A DNA stretch of 64,000 nucleotides from Derxia lacustris (GTDB taxonomy: Bacteria; Pseudomonadota; Gammaproteobacteria; Burkholderiales; Burkholderiaceae_E). The notes under the pieces are model-generated. The model saw only the letters and a list, made by a program, of their open reading frames with translations. It ran no database searches and was not told the origin of the DNA. Positions 1 to 10,600 of the stretch are shown here, piece after piece. The position numbers were made by a program, and so were the translations under genes. The stretch covers positions 62,001 through 126,000 of the forward strand of contig NZ_MUHU01000026.1 in assembly GCF_002105195.1 (NCBI RefSeq), in the 5' to 3' direction. The number at the start of each line of letters is the position of its first letter. Position 1 is the first letter of the stretch.

Positions 1-2376
1 GCGCTGCTGCGTGCCGACGGCCAGTTCCTGGCCCGCAGCGTCGATGCCGAAAGCTATTTCGGCCGCCAGGTGCGGCTCGACCGGCCGTTTCTGGCGCCCG
101 ATGCGCCGCTGACCGGCTATTTCCTCGACGAGGGCAGCTTCGACAAGACGCGCCGGCTCTACGCCTGGCGCCGCCTGCCCGAGGCCGGGCTGATCGTGAC
201 CGTGGGCCTGAGCGCGCCGCGCGTGCTGGCCAATGTGGAGCGCGGCGTCGATTCGGCGCGCCGGCGCGGCATGGTGGTCACCGCGCTGTTCGTCGGCATG
301 GGCGTGGCGCTGGTGCTGCTGCTGTGGCGGCTCAAGCGGCGCCAGATCGAGCTGGTCGCGAGCGCCCAGTTCTACCGCGACCTGTTCGAACGCAACCTGT
401 CGGTCAAGCTGTTCGTCGATGCCGAGACCGGCGCCATCGTCGATGCCAATGCCGCCGCCTGCCGCTTCTACGGCTACAGCCGCGAGCAGCTGCTGGCGCG
501 CCGCATCAACGATCTCAACATCCTGTCGCCCGAGCAGATCGCGCGCGAGATGGACGATGCGCGGCGCGAGCGGCGGCGCCAGTTCCGGTTCCGGCACCGG
601 CTCGCCTCGGGCCAGCTGCGCGATGTCGAGGTCTACTCCGGCCCGATCGAGCGCGACGGCCGGCCGCTGCTCTATTCCATCGTGCATGACGTGACCGACC
701 GGCGCCGGCTGGAGGAGCGGCTGCGCGCCAGCGAGATGCGCTACCGCAGCATGATCGAGGTGCTGGCCGAGGGCGTGCTGGTCATCGGCGCCGACGGCTC
801 GCTGCTGGCGTCCAACGCCGCCGCGCGCACCCTGCTCAATGCCGACGATGCCGCGCTGTCGGACGAGAGCTACAGCCTCATCGGCCGCGACGGCGCGCCG
901 CTCGCGCACGAGGACTACCCGACGCGCCGCGCGCTCGACCTGCTGGCCAGCCAGGGCTTCGTCGGCGTGCCCCAGCCCGGCGGCGGCCAGCGCTGGCTGG
1001 CGGTCAACACGCGCCGGCTGCCGCCCGAGCTCGACGGCCATGTGCCGGGCGCGCTGGTCTCGTTCAGCGACGTGACCCGGGTGATCGACATGGAGCAGGA
1101 GGCGCTCAAGCTCACCGAGGCGCGCATTGCCGCCGAGGACGCCAGCCGCGCGAAGAGCGAATTCCTGGCCAACATGAGCCACGAGGTGCGCACGCCGATG
1201 AATGCGGTGCTCGGCCTGCTGCGCCAGGCGCTCGGCGGCCGGCTCGACGTGCGCCAGCGCGATCTGCTGGTCAACGCGTTTGCCGCCGCCAATGCGCTGA
1301 TGACCCTGCTCGACGATCTGCTCGACCTGTCGCGCATCGAGAGCGGGCTGTTCGTGGTCGAGCGCAAGCCGTTCAGCCTCGATGCGGTGCTCGACGGCGC
1401 CAGCGGCGTGATCGCGCCGGTGTGCCAGCACAAGGGGCTCGAATTCCGCATCCGGCGCGCCGCCGACGTGCCCGACGGGCTGGTCGGCGATGCGCTGCGG
1501 CTCGGTCAGGTGCTGACCAATCTGCTCGGCAATGCGGTCAAGTTCACCGAGCGCGGCGGCGTCAGCCTGCTGTGCGAGCTGGCCCCGGCCGACGCGCTGC
1601 CCGATTTTCCCGAGCTGCCGCCGGCGCCGGCCGACGATCCCGATGCCGCCGACGTGGTGCCCGACCGGGTGCGGCTGAGCTTCGTCGTCATCGACACCGG
1701 CCTCGGCATGACCGATGCCACGGTCGAGCGGCTGTTCCGCCCCTTCACCCAGGGCGACGGCTCCAGCACCCGGCGCCACGGCGGCAGCGGCATCGGCCTG
1801 TCGATCACGCGCCGGCTGGTGCGGCGCATGGGCGGCGCCATCGACGTGGCCACCGCGCCCGGCATGGGCGCCACCTTCACCGTCACGCTCGATTTCGGGC
1901 TGGCCGATCCGCTGGCGCTGCCGGCGCCGGCCCCGGTTGCCCAGGCGCCGGCGCCCATCGTGGCCGAGCCCGAGCTGGCCGGCCGGCGCGTGCTGCTGGT
2001 CGAGGACAACCCGCTCAACCAGATCGTCGCCGGCGAAATGCTGCGCGCCCAGGGCATGCTGTTCGATCTGGCCCAGCACGGCGCCGAGGCGCTCGATCGG
2101 CTGGCCGAGGCCGAATACGACGCGGTGCTGATGGATGTGCAGATGCCGGTGATGGACGGCTATGCCGCGACCCGCGAGCTGCGCCGCAATCCGCGGCTGG
2201 CGCGGCTGCCGGTGATTGCCATGACCGCCAATGCCATGGTCGGCGACCGCGAGCGCTGCCTGGCCGCCGGCATGAGCGACTACCTGGCCAAGCCGGTCGC
2301 GCCCGAGGCGCTCTACGCCACGCTGCGGCGCCAGATTGCCGCCGCCGACCTGAACAGCGGTGTCGATGCCGGCTGA
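1..2376 (+). CDS. Hybrid sensor histidine kinase/response regulator (5' end outside window)
   Basis: The frame is open from base 1, so the true start lies upstream; an internal GTG at 70 is not a credible start. Seen, in codons from base 1: the end of a periplasmic sensor region, a membrane helix near codons 90-108, a PAS domain from about 125, a second PAS from about 245, a HisKA domain with the phospho-accepting His at codon 394 (NMSHEVRTP), an HATPase domain with N-box ([11 protein letters not shown]), DTGLGM and GSGIGLSI, and a C-terminal receiver (VEDNPLNQ, phospho-accepting Asp about codon 712 in [10 protein letters not shown], Lys in YLAKP). No HPt domain follows, so the phosphorelay partner must be encoded elsewhere. 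The family senses a signal outside the inner membrane and passes phosphate from His to Asp. The signal is unknown. The stop overlaps the start of the helicase gene. Confidence 0.93.
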   Translation, partial: ALLRADGQFLARSVDAESYFGRQVRLDRPFLAPDAPLTGYFLDEGSFDKTRRLYAWRRLPEAGLIVTVGLSAPRVLANVERGVDSARRRGMVVTALFVGMGVALVLLLWRLKRRQIELVASAQFYRDLFERNLSVKLFVDAETGAIVDANAAACRFYGYSREQLLARRINDLNILSPEQIAREMDDARRERRRQFRFRHRLASGQLRDVEVYSGPIERDGRPLLYSIVHDVTDRRRLEERLRASEMRYRSMIEVLAEGVLVIGADGSLLASNAAARTLLNADDAALSDESYSLIGRDGAPLAHEDYPTRRALDLLASQGFVGVPQPGGGQRWLAVNTRRLPPELDGHVPGALVSFSDVTRVIDMEQEALKLTEARIAAEDASRAKSEFLANMSHEVRTPMNAVLGLLRQALGGRLDVRQRDLLVNAFAAANALMTLLDDLLDLSRIESGLFVVERKPFSLDAVLDGASGVIAPVCQHKGLEFRIRRAADVPDGLVGDALRLGQVLTNLLGNAVKFTERGGVSLLCELAPADALPDFPELPPAPADDPDAADVVPDRVRLSFVVIDTGLGMTDATVERLFRPFTQGDGSSTRRHGGSGIGLSITRRLVRRMGGAIDVATAPGMGATFTVTLDFGLADPLALPAPAPVAQAPAPIVAEPELAGRRVLLVEDNPLNQIVAGEMLRAQGMLFDLAQHGAEALDRLAEAEYDAVLMDVQMPVMDGYAATRELRRNPRLARLPVIAMTANAMVGDRERCLAAGMSDYLAKPVAPEALYATLRRQIAAADLNSGVDAG

Positions 2377-4807
2377 GCGGCAGACGCCCGACGACTGGTT
2401 CGCGGCCCGTGGCTGGCAGCCCTTCGCCTTTCAGCGCGAGGTGTGGGCGGCGGTGGCTGCCGGCCGGAGCGGCCTGCTGCATGCGACCACCGGCGCCGGC
2501 AAGACCTACGCCGTGTGGCTCGGCGCGCTCGCGGCCTTTGGCGCCGAGGCGGCGCCGCACACGGTGCTGTGGATCACGCCGATGCGCGCGCTGGCGGCCG
2601 ACACCACGCGCGCCCTGGCCGACGCCGCCGCCGCGCTCGCACCCGACTGGCGGCTCGGCGCGCGCACCGGCGACACCGCCAGCGCCGAGCGCGCCCGGCT
2701 CGACCGCAAGCCGCCGCAAGCCCTCGTCACCACGCCCGAATCGCTGACGCTGATGCTCACCCGCGCCGATGCGCGCGCCCAGCTCGGCCGGGTGCGCATG
2801 GTGGTGGTCGATGAATGGCATGAGCTGATGGGCAGCAAGCGCGGCGTGCAGGTGCAACTGGCGCTGGCGCGGCTGCGGCAATGGAACCCGGCGCTCGTGG
2901 TCTGGGGCTTGAGCGCGACGCTCGGCAACCTCGCCACCGCGCGCGCCGCGCTGCTCGGCGCCGAGAACGCCGGCGTGCTGGTGCAGGGCGCGCTGCCCAA
3001 GCAGCTGCTGATCGACACGCTGATCCCGCCGTCGATGGAGCGCTTTCCCTGGGGCGGCCATCTGGGCACGCGGATGCTGGAGCCGGTGGTGGCCGAGATC
3101 GATGCGGCGGCGACCTCGCTGGTGTTCACCAACACGCGCAGTCAGGCCGAGCTCTGGTATCAGGCGCTGCTCGCGGCGCGGCCCGACTGGGCCGGGCTGC
3201 TGGCGCTGCATCACGGCTCGCTCGACAAGGAAATCCGCGACTGGGTCGAGCTGGGGCTGAAGGAAGGGCGGCTCAAGGCCGTGGTCTGCACATCGAGCCT
3301 GGACCTGGGCGTGGACTTTCTGCCGGTCGAGCGGGTGTTGCAGATCGGCTCGGCCAAGGGCGTGGCGCGGCTGCTGCAACGCGCCGGCCGCTCGGGCCAT
3401 GCGCCGGGCCGGCCGAGCCGCGTGACGCTGGTGCCGACCCAGGCGCTGGAGCTGGTCGAGGCGGCCGCCGCGCGCCAGGCCGCGCTGGCCCGGCAGGTCG
3501 AGCCGCGCGAGCCGCCGACCAAGCCCTTCGACGTGCTGGTGCAGCATCTGGTCAGCATGGCGCTCGGCGGCGGCTTCACGCCCGACGCCATGTATGCAGA
3601 GGTGCATTCGGCGTACAGCTTTCGTGCGCTCACGCGCGCGGAGTTCGACTGGGCGCTCGGCTTCGTGGAAGGCGGCGGCTTGTCGCTCGCGGCCTATCCC
3701 GAATACCACCGCATCGCGCGCGACGAGGCGGGCGTGTTCCGCGTGCCGTCGGTGGCGATCGCGCGGCGCCATCGCATGAGCGTGGGCACCATCGTCAGCG
3801 ACGCGATGATGAGCGTGAGCTGGCTGAGTGGCGGCCGCATCGGCAGCATCGAGGAGCGCTTCCTGGCTTATCTCAAGCCGGGCGACTGCTTTGTATTTGC
3901 CGGCCGGGTGCTGGAGCTGGTGCGGGTGCAGGCGATGACCGCCTATGTGCGCAAGGCGACCAAGACCCGTGGCGTCGTGCCGCAATGGGGCGGCAGCAAG
4001 ATGCCGCTGTCGAGCGAGCTGGCCGGCGCGTCGCTGCAAATGCTGGCGCGCGCCCATGCCGGCGACTTCGCCGAGCCCGAGATCGCCGCGCTGCGCCCGC
4101 TGCTGGAGTTGCAGGAACGCTGGTCGGCGCTGCCGACGCCCGACCGGCTGGTCTGCGAGACCTTCCGCTCGCGCGAGGGCCATCACTTTCTCTGCTACCC
4201 GTTTGCCGGGCGGATGGTGCACATCGGCCTCGGCTCGCTGCTGGCCTGGCGCGCGGCGCGCGACCGGCCCGGCAGCTTTTCCATCTCGATGAACGATTAC
4301 GGCTTCGAGCTGCTGTCGGCCGAGCCGGTCGATTGGCGCGGGCTGATCGACGCCGGCCTGTTCTCGCCCGCCGGGCTGATGGACGACGTGCTCGCCTCGC
4401 TCAACGCCAGCGAACTCGCGCGCCGGCGTTTCCGCGAAATTGCGCGCATTGCCGGCCTGGTCTTCACCGGTTACCCGGGCGCACCGCACAGCGCGCGTCA
4501 GGTCCAGGCCTCGGCCGGACTTTTCTACGAAGTGTTTCGTCAGCACGACGCCGCCAACCTGCTGCTGGTGCAGGCCGACAGCGAGGCGCTGGAGCAGGAA
4601 CTGGAGCTGGGCCGGCTGCGCGCCGCGCTCGACCGCATGAGCGCGCTGCCGCTGCTGCTTGCCGCACCGCCGCGACCCACGCCCTTCGCATTTGCCCTCA
4701 TGGTCGAGCGGCTGCGCGAATCGCTTTCCACCGAGAAACTGCACGACCGCGTGGCCCGCATGCTGCGCGAGCTGGAAGCGGCAGCCGGCCCGGCATCGCC
4801 CGCCTGA
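2366..4807 (+). CDS. Ligase-associated DEXH-box DNA helicase (Lhr-like)
   Basis: A superfamily 2 helicase of about 813 residues. Visible are an N-terminal Q-motif-like stretch ([13 protein letters not shown]), Walker A TGAGKT near residue 43, motif II DEWH near 149 (DEXH type), motif III SAT, a second RecA domain with LQRAGRSGH (motif VI), and the long C-terminal part with winged-helix/beta-barrel typical of Lhr-core enzymes. The length and opening motif match the 'ligase-associated' branch, usually encoded with an ATP-dependent DNA ligase and a metallo-beta-lactamase exonuclease in a repair cluster. Neither partner is present in this window. ATG at 2366 was chosen; a GTG at 2360 in the same frame is equally possible. 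Either start overlaps the kinase stop by 11-17 bases, suggesting translational coupling. Confidence 0.9.
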   Translation: MPAERQTPDDWFAARGWQPFAFQREVWAAVAAGRSGLLHATTGAGKTYAVWLGALAAFGAEAAPHTVLWITPMRALAADTTRALADAAAALAPDWRLGARTGDTASAERARLDRKPPQALVTTPESLTLMLTRADARAQLGRVRMVVVDEWHELMGSKRGVQVQLALARLRQWNPALVVWGLSATLGNLATARAALLGAENAGVLVQGALPKQLLIDTLIPPSMERFPWGGHLGTRMLEPVVAEIDAAATSLVFTNTRSQAELWYQALLAARPDWAGLLALHHGSLDKEIRDWVELGLKEGRLKAVVCTSSLDLGVDFLPVERVLQIGSAKGVARLLQRAGRSGHAPGRPSRVTLVPTQALELVEAAAARQAALARQVEPREPPTKPFDVLVQHLVSMALGGGFTPDAMYAEVHSAYSFRALTRAEFDWALGFVEGGGLSLAAYPEYHRIARDEAGVFRVPSVAIARRHRMSVGTIVSDAMMSVSWLSGGRIGSIEERFLAYLKPGDCFVFAGRVLELVRVQAMTAYVRKATKTRGVVPQWGGSKMPLSSELAGASLQMLARAHAGDFAEPEIAALRPLLELQERWSALPTPDRLVCETFRSREGHHFLCYPFAGRMVHIGLGSLLAWRAARDRPGSFSISMNDYGFELLSAEPVDWRGLIDAGLFSPAGLMDDVLASLNASELARRRFREIARIAGLVFTGYPGAPHSARQVQASAGLFYEVFRQHDAANLLLVQADSEALEQELELGRLRAALDRMSALPLLLAAPPRPTPFAFALMVERLRESLSTEKLHDRVARMLRELEAAAGPASPA

Positions 4808-4917
4808 GCGAGGACCAGCATGTCCGCGCGCCGACCCTTGTAAGAAATCTTCTGACGCAAAACACAGAAGGCAGCCGTCTAAAGTTTTAGCGTGAAGGGG
4901 TTCAAGCTGCGTTCCAT

Positions 4918-4960
4918 GGTCACCGCACACAGGTGACCGCCGACAGATCACACAGATCAC
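4918..4960. promoter_or_regulatory. Inverted repeat plus tandem 9-bp repeat ahead of small gene
   Basis: GGTCACC (4918-4924) and GGTGACC (4932-4938) form a perfect 7-bp dyad with a 7-base spacer. It is followed by two back-to-back copies of ACAGATCAC (4943-4951 and 4952-4960), which end at the ribosome binding site AGGAG of the gene starting at 4973. This could be an operator or an RNA hairpin; the function is inferred only from position. Confidence 0.4.
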
Positions 4961-4972
4961 AGGAGCCCTGCC

Positions 4973-5200
4973 ATGCCCCGCACCGAAGCCGTCGCCGACA
5001 CCCTGCCGCTGTCCTCGCCCTTCGCCCAGATGATTCCCTCGCTGGCGCGCCAGATCTGCGAGCGTGGCGACGCGCTTCAGCTGCCGCGCAAGCAGTACTC
5101 GCCGCTCTCGCGCGGCGTGGCCTTCCAGTACAAGGACATCGACGAGGCCATCGACCGCGAATTCGAGGCCGCCGCCAAGGCCAGCCGCCGCGCCGCCTGA
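4973..5200 (+). CDS. Small hypothetical protein (75 aa)
   Basis: ATG at 4973 is preceded at good distance by AGGAG. The product is 75 residues with a hydrophilic C-terminus rich in Glu, Asp, Lys and Arg (DIDEAIDREFEAAAKASRR) that is probably helical. There is no signal peptide, membrane segment or Cys pair. Its codon use resembles the neighbours and it sits alone between the helicase and the convergent quinoprotein gene. I do not recognise the family. The good ribosome binding site and ordered upstream repeats are the main reasons to believe in it. Confidence 0.6.
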   Translation: MPRTEAVADTLPLSSPFAQMIPSLARQICERGDALQLPRKQYSPLSRGVAFQYKDIDEAIDREFEAAAKASRRAA

Positions 5201-5340
5201 GCCGGCGCCGGCCAGCACCGATCGATGCCGCAGGCGCGGCGCCGGGCCAGGGCGGGGAAGGAGCCGCCAGCCACGACGCACGGGCCGACCGCCATCGACA
5301 GCGGGCTCGCCGGCAAGCCAGCCGCCATGCCCGTCGCGCG

Positions 5341-7335
5341 CTAGCGCCGCACGGGCAGCGCAAACACCAGCAATTCCCCGTCGGCCGGCGGCGCGGGCGC
5401 CACGCCCGCCAGCTTGCCGATGCCGTCCGGATCGGCGGCCAGCCCGCCGATGCCGACCAGCACGCCGATGTACTGCCGGCCGCGCCATTCCCAGCTCGTC
5501 ACATTGCCGACCACGCCGGACGGCAGCGGCGGCGAGGTCCAGAGCAGCTTGCCGCTGCGCGCATCGAGCGCCTTCAGCCGCGCATCGAGCGTTCCGTAGA
5601 ACACCAGCCCCGAGCCCGTCGACAGCGCGCCGCCCCACAGCGGCAGCGCTTCTTCGTGCGTCCAGCGCGCGCGGCCGGCGAGCGCGTCCCAGGCCAGCAG
5701 GGCGCCGGGGGCGGCGCGGGCGGGCGTGGCGTCGGTGGCTGCGTCGGCTGCTGCTGCTGCTGCTGCTGCTGCGGGCGCGTCGGCACTGCCGCGTTCGGCT
5801 GCCGCCGCCACCGCCGGCGCGCGCTTGAGCGTATAGCTCGCGCCGATCCACGGCTGGCCGGCGGCGTAGTCGGCGGCGAAGGTTTCCATGTCCATGCACA
5901 GCCGCACGGTCGGCACGTAGAACAGCCCGCGCGTCGCGCTGTAGGCGGCCGGCGCCTGATTCTTGGCGCCGATGGCGGCCGGGCAGATGTCGCGCACCGG
6001 CTCGTCGTCGACGCCGGCCTGCGGTGACTTGGCCGGGTCCACTTCGGGCCGGCCGCTGCGCAGGTCGATGCGCCTGGCCCAGTTGGCGGCCGGGTCGTAG
6101 CGGTCGGCGCGCAGCAGCTCGCCGCTGGCGCGGTCGAGCACATAGGCAAAGCCGTTGCGGTCGAAGTGCGCGAGCAGCGGCCGGCGCGCCGGCGCCGGAC
6201 CGTCGAACAGCAGCGCCTCGTTGACGCCGTCGTAATCCCATTCGTCATGCGGCGTGAGCTGGAACACCCAGCGCACCCGGCCGGTGGCAAGGTCGCGCGC
6301 CCAGAGCGCATCGGTCCAGCGGTTGTCGCCGGGGCGCTGGCGCGGATTCCAGCTGCCCGGATTGCCGCTGCCGTAAATGACCAGATTGCGCTGCGCGTCG
6401 TAGGCGAACGCGCCCCAGGTGGTGCCGCCGCCGAGCTTCCAGGCGTCGCCGGGCCAGCTGGCGAGCGATGAATCGGGGCCGACCGGGCGCAGCGCGCCGT
6501 CGCGCCAGGTCAGGCTGCGCTCGGGATCGATGAGCAGGTCGGCGTCGGGACCGGTGCTCCAGCCGCGCCAGCGCAGCGCGCCGGTGGCCAGGTCGTAGGC
6601 GTCGAGATGGCCGCGCAGGCCGTATTCGCCGCCCGCGATGCCGGCGATGACGGTGTTGCCGAAGATGCGCGGCGCGCCGCTGCTGCTGGCGCCGCGCGCC
6701 GGATCGTCGAGCTGCACGCGCCAGCGCTGGCGGCCGGTGGCGGCGTCGAGTGCGATCAGGCTGGCGTCGGCGGTGGCGAGCACCAGGGTGCCGGCGGTGG
6801 CAGGCGTGGCGGAAGCGGCGGCGCGGCCGGGCGCGCGGCGCCGGTCCGGCGCGGGCTCGGCCGGCGCGAACGCCAGCCCGCGATTCACCGTGTCGCAGCA
6901 CATGCGCGCCGGCGCCGACATGTCCTGCTCGGGCGTCACCGTCCAGCGCGGGCGCTGGCTGGCGAGGTCGAGCGCGATGACGCGGTTGGGCCAGGGCGTG
7001 ACCAGATAGAGCGTGTCGCCCGCCACCAGCGGCGCGCCTTCATGGCCGCGCCGGGCGCCGGTGGCAAAGCGCCAGGCCAGGGTCAGCCGGCCGACGTTGG
7101 CGGGCGTGATCTGCGCGAGCGGCGTGTGGCGCCGGTTGTGCGGATCGGCATCGGCGCCGGCCGGCGCGGTGAACGCGGCGAGCCCGGCCAGCAGCAGCGC
7201 GGCCAGGGGCCGGCGGATCGGGCCGGCGTGGCGGCGGTCGGCGGTCGGGGCGCTGCGGGGCAGGGCGCTGCGCGGCGGGGAGCGGCGCGGCAGGTCGCGG
7301 CGCGGCAGGGCGGAATGGGGCGGGGACGCGGTCAT
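5341..7335 (-). CDS. PQQ-dependent dehydrogenase, methanol/ethanol family-like quinoprotein
   Basis: A periplasmic quinoprotein with an eight-bladed propeller fold expected from repeated W-x-W/G-x-L-W blade motifs. Seen: a signal peptide (RRPLAALLLAGLAAFTAPAGADA) starting about 40 residues in, the vicinal Cys pair in RMCCDTVNRG that forms the rare disulphide ring over PQQ in this family, the catalytic-Asp region HDEWDYDGVNEALLFD, and a C-terminal WGGALSTGSGLVFYGTLDARLKALD blade. No cytochrome c domain (no CXXCH) is present, so electrons must go to a separate carrier. The family oxidises alcohols or sugars; the substrate here is unknown. Odd points: a GC-rich, low-complexity N-terminal extension before the signal peptide suggests that the real start is internal, and a run of nine alanines (GCN repeats near 5750-5770) lies in a surface loop. 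Confidence 0.85.
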   Translation of the reverse strand: MTASPPHSALPRRDLPRRSPPRSALPRSAPTADRRHAGPIRRPLAALLLAGLAAFTAPAGADADPHNRRHTPLAQITPANVGRLTLAWRFATGARRGHEGAPLVAGDTLYLVTPWPNRVIALDLASQRPRWTVTPEQDMSAPARMCCDTVNRGLAFAPAEPAPDRRRAPGRAAASATPATAGTLVLATADASLIALDAATGRQRWRVQLDDPARGASSSGAPRIFGNTVIAGIAGGEYGLRGHLDAYDLATGALRWRGWSTGPDADLLIDPERSLTWRDGALRPVGPDSSLASWPGDAWKLGGGTTWGAFAYDAQRNLVIYGSGNPGSWNPRQRPGDNRWTDALWARDLATGRVRWVFQLTPHDEWDYDGVNEALLFDGPAPARRPLLAHFDRNGFAYVLDRASGELLRADRYDPAANWARRIDLRSGRPEVDPAKSPQAGVDDEPVRDICPAAIGAKNQAPAAYSATRGLFYVPTVRLCMDMETFAADYAAGQPWIGASYTLKRAPAVAAAAERGSADAPAAAAAAAAADAATDATPARAAPGALLAWDALAGRARWTHEEALPLWGGALSTGSGLVFYGTLDARLKALDARSGKLLWTSPPLPSGVVGNVTSWEWRGRQYIGVLVGIGGLAADPDGIGKLAGVAPAPPADGELLVFALPVRR

Positions 7336-7689
7336 GGCGCGAGGTTAGCCGGCGCCGGCGGCAATGCCATCCGCCGCGCCGGCAAGGTCGGCCACCGCGC
7401 TGCCAGGCGTCCGCCGTTGCGCCATCCGGGCGCCGGCGCCGCCGGTCGCGCGCCGCGCCGCGTCAGCTCGTGGCGGCACGCGCGCCAACCGCCCAGACGG
7501 CGCGGCGACGCAAATCTTTAGCGGCCAATTCCGGGGGCTTTCACGGCCTGCTTCGGGCTATCGGGGTTGGAGGCGCCACTTAGCCTGCGCGACTGATCCA
7601 AGAACCGATAACCGGTCGAGTCATGTGCGCGCCCCGCCTCGGGGCCCATGTCGCGCGGCGGGCGTCACGCCTCACAAGGAGCTTCACCC
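7336..7689. promoter_or_regulatory. Divergent intergenic region before the giant repeat gene
   Basis: There is no gene in these 354 bases, which separate the quinoprotein (minus) from the giant gene (plus). The region from about 7510 to 7620 is less GC-rich and is the likeliest promoter region, but I cannot point to a confident -35/-10 pair. A GCCCCG-CCT-CGGGGC hairpin (7631-7645) lies in the expected 5' untranslated region. The ribosome binding site AAGGAG (7676-7681) stands 8 bases before ATG 7690 and decides that start. Confidence 0.45.
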
Positions 7690-10600
7690 ATGGCCTCCAT
7701 CATCACTTCGATGACCACCGCGCAGATCGCGGGCTTGTCGACGGCGTCGATCGCCAAGCTGACCACCACCGACTGGCTGGCCTTCACCACCGCGCAACTG
7801 GTGGCGCTGACGACGACCCAGATTCCGGCCATCGCCACCACCGGCATCGTGGTGCTGCCGACCGCCGACATCGCCGCCTTCACCACCGCCCAGGTGGCGG
7901 CCTTCGGCACCGGCCAGCTGCGCGCGCTGACCACCGGCCAGATCGGCGCGCTGACCACGGCCCAGGCCGCCGCGCTCACCACTGCCCAGGTCGCCGGCCT
8001 GACGACCGCCCAGGTGCCGGCGCTGACCACCGCCGACGTGGCGGCGCTGACCACGGCCCAGGTGGCGGCGCTGACCACCGCCCAGACCGTCGCGCTCACC
8101 ACCGCCCAGATCGCCGCGCTGACCACCGCCGAGGCCGCCGCGCTCACCACGACCCAGGTCGCCGCGCTCACCACGACCCAGATCGCCGCGGTGCAGACAG
8201 CCGATCTGGCGGCGCTGACCACCGGCCAGATTGCCGCCCTGACCAGCCTGCAAGCGCGCGCCCTGACCACCGCCCAGGTGGCGGCGCTGACCACCGCCCA
8301 GGCCGCCGCGCTGACCACCGCCGACGTGGCTGCGCTGACCACCGCGCAGATCGCCGCCCTCACCACCGCCGATCTGGCCGCGCTGACCACGGCCCAGATC
8401 GTGGCCCTGACCACCGCCGAGGCGAATGCGCTGACCACCGCGCAGGTGGCCAACCTCACCACCGCGCAGGTGGCGGCGCTGACCTCGGCCCAGGCCGCCG
8501 CGCTGACCACCGCCGCGATCGCCGCGCTGACCACCGCCGAAGCCGCCGCGCTGTCGACGGCGGCGGTCGGCGCGCTGACCTCGGCCCAGCTGGCGGCGCT
8601 GACCACCGCCGATGCCGCCGCGCTCACCACGACCCAGGTCGCGGCACTGCGCGCGACCCAGGCGCCGTCGCTGACCACCGCCGCCGTCGCCGCGCTCACC
8701 ACCGCCCAGGTGGCGGCGCTCAACACCGCCACGCTGGCGGCGCTGACCACCGCGCAGGTGGCGGCGCTGACCACGGCCCAGGCCGCCGCGCTGACCACGG
8801 CCCAGGTGGCCGCGCTGACCACCAACCAGATCGCCGCCGTCACCACCGCCGACCTGGCGGCGCTGACCACCGGCCAGATCGCCGCCCTCACCAGCGCCCA
8901 GGCGCGCTCGCTGACCACGGCCCAGGTGGCGGCATTGACCACCGCCCAGGCGGCGGCGCTGACCACGGTCGACGTGGCCGCGCTCGGCACCGCGCTGGTC
9001 GCGGCCCTCACCACCGCCGACCTGGCCGCGCTGACCACGGCCCAGGTGCTGGCGCTGACCACCGGCCAGCTGGCCGCGCTGACCACCGCGCAGGTGGCCA
9101 ACCTGACCACGGCCCAGGTGGCCGCGCTGACCAGCCTGCAGGCGCCGGCGCTGACCACCGCCGCGATCGCCGCGCTGACCACCGCCGAGGCGGCCGCGCT
9201 GACCACGCTGGCGGTCGGCGCGCTGACCTCGGCGCAGATCGGCGCGCTGACCACCGCCGACGCCGCCGCGCTGACCACGGCCCAGATCGCCGCCATCAAG
9301 CCGACGCAGTCGCTGGCCTTCAGCACCGCCGCCGTGGCCGCGCTGACCACCGCGCAACTGGTGGCGCTGACCACCGGCGCGGTCGCCGCGCTGACCACCG
9401 CCCAGGTGGCCGCGCTGACCACGGCCCAGGCCGCCGCGCTCACCACCGGCCAGGTGGCGGCGCTGACCACCAACCAGATCGCCGCCGTGACCACCGCCGA
9501 TCTGGCGGCGCTGACGACCGGCCAGATTGCCGCCATCACCACCGCCCAGGCGCGCGCGCTGACCACGGCGCAAGTGGCGGCGCTGACCACCGCCCAGGCC
9601 GCCGCGCTCACCACCGCCGACGTGGCCGCGCTGACCACGACCCAGGTGGCGGCCATCACCACCGCCGACCTGGCCGCGCTGACCACCGGCCAGATCGCGG
9701 CGCTGACCGTGTCCCAGGTGGCGGCGCTGACCACCGCCCAGATCGCCAACCTCACCACCACGCAGGTGGCGGCGCTGACCGCCCTGCAGGCGCCGGCGCT
9801 GACCACCGCCGCCATCGCCGCGCTGACCACGGCCGAGGCGGCCGCGCTGTCGACCGCCGCCGTGGCCGCGCTGACCACCGCGCAGACCGTGGCGCTGACC
9901 ACCGCCGATCTGGCCGCGCTGCCGACCAGCCGCATCGCGGTCCTCACCACCGCCCAGGCCGCCGCGCTGACCACCGCCCAGGTGGCCAACCTGACCACGG
10001 CGCAGATTGCCGCGCTGACCACCGGTCAGGCGGCGGCGCTGTCGACGGCGGCCGTGGCCGCGCTGACCACCGCCGAGGCGGCCGCGCTGTCGACGGCGGC
10101 GGTCGGCGCGCTGACCTCGGCCCAGCTGGCCGCGCTGACCACCGCCGACGTGGCGGCGCTGACCACGGCGCAGATTGCCGCGCTCAAGTCGACCCAGGCG
10201 CCGTCGCTGACCACCGCCGGCATTGCCGCGCTGACCACGGCCCAGGTGGCGGCGCTGGCGACCGGCACCGCCGCCGCGCTGACCACTGCGCAAGTGGTGG
10301 CGCTGACCACCGCCCAGGCCGCCGCGCTCACCACCACCCAGGTTGCGGCGCTGACCACCGGGCAGGTGGCGGCGCTGGCCACCGACGATCTGGCGGCGCT
10401 GACCACGGGCCAGATTGCCGCCATCACCAGCACCCAGGCGCGCGCGCTGACCACCGCGCAGGTGGCCGCGCTGACCACCGCCCAGGCGGTGGCGCTGACG
10501 ACCGTCGACGTGGCGGCCCTGACCACGGCGCAGGTGGCGGCCATCACCACCGCCGATCTGGCGGCGCTGACCACCGGCCAGATTGCCGCGCTGACCACCT

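Noticed and set aside
2015..6241. A 1,408-codon minus-strand frame opposite the kinase, helicase and quinoprotein region
   Set aside because: It is a high-GC shadow of three well-supported genes; the product is compositionally biased with no domain.
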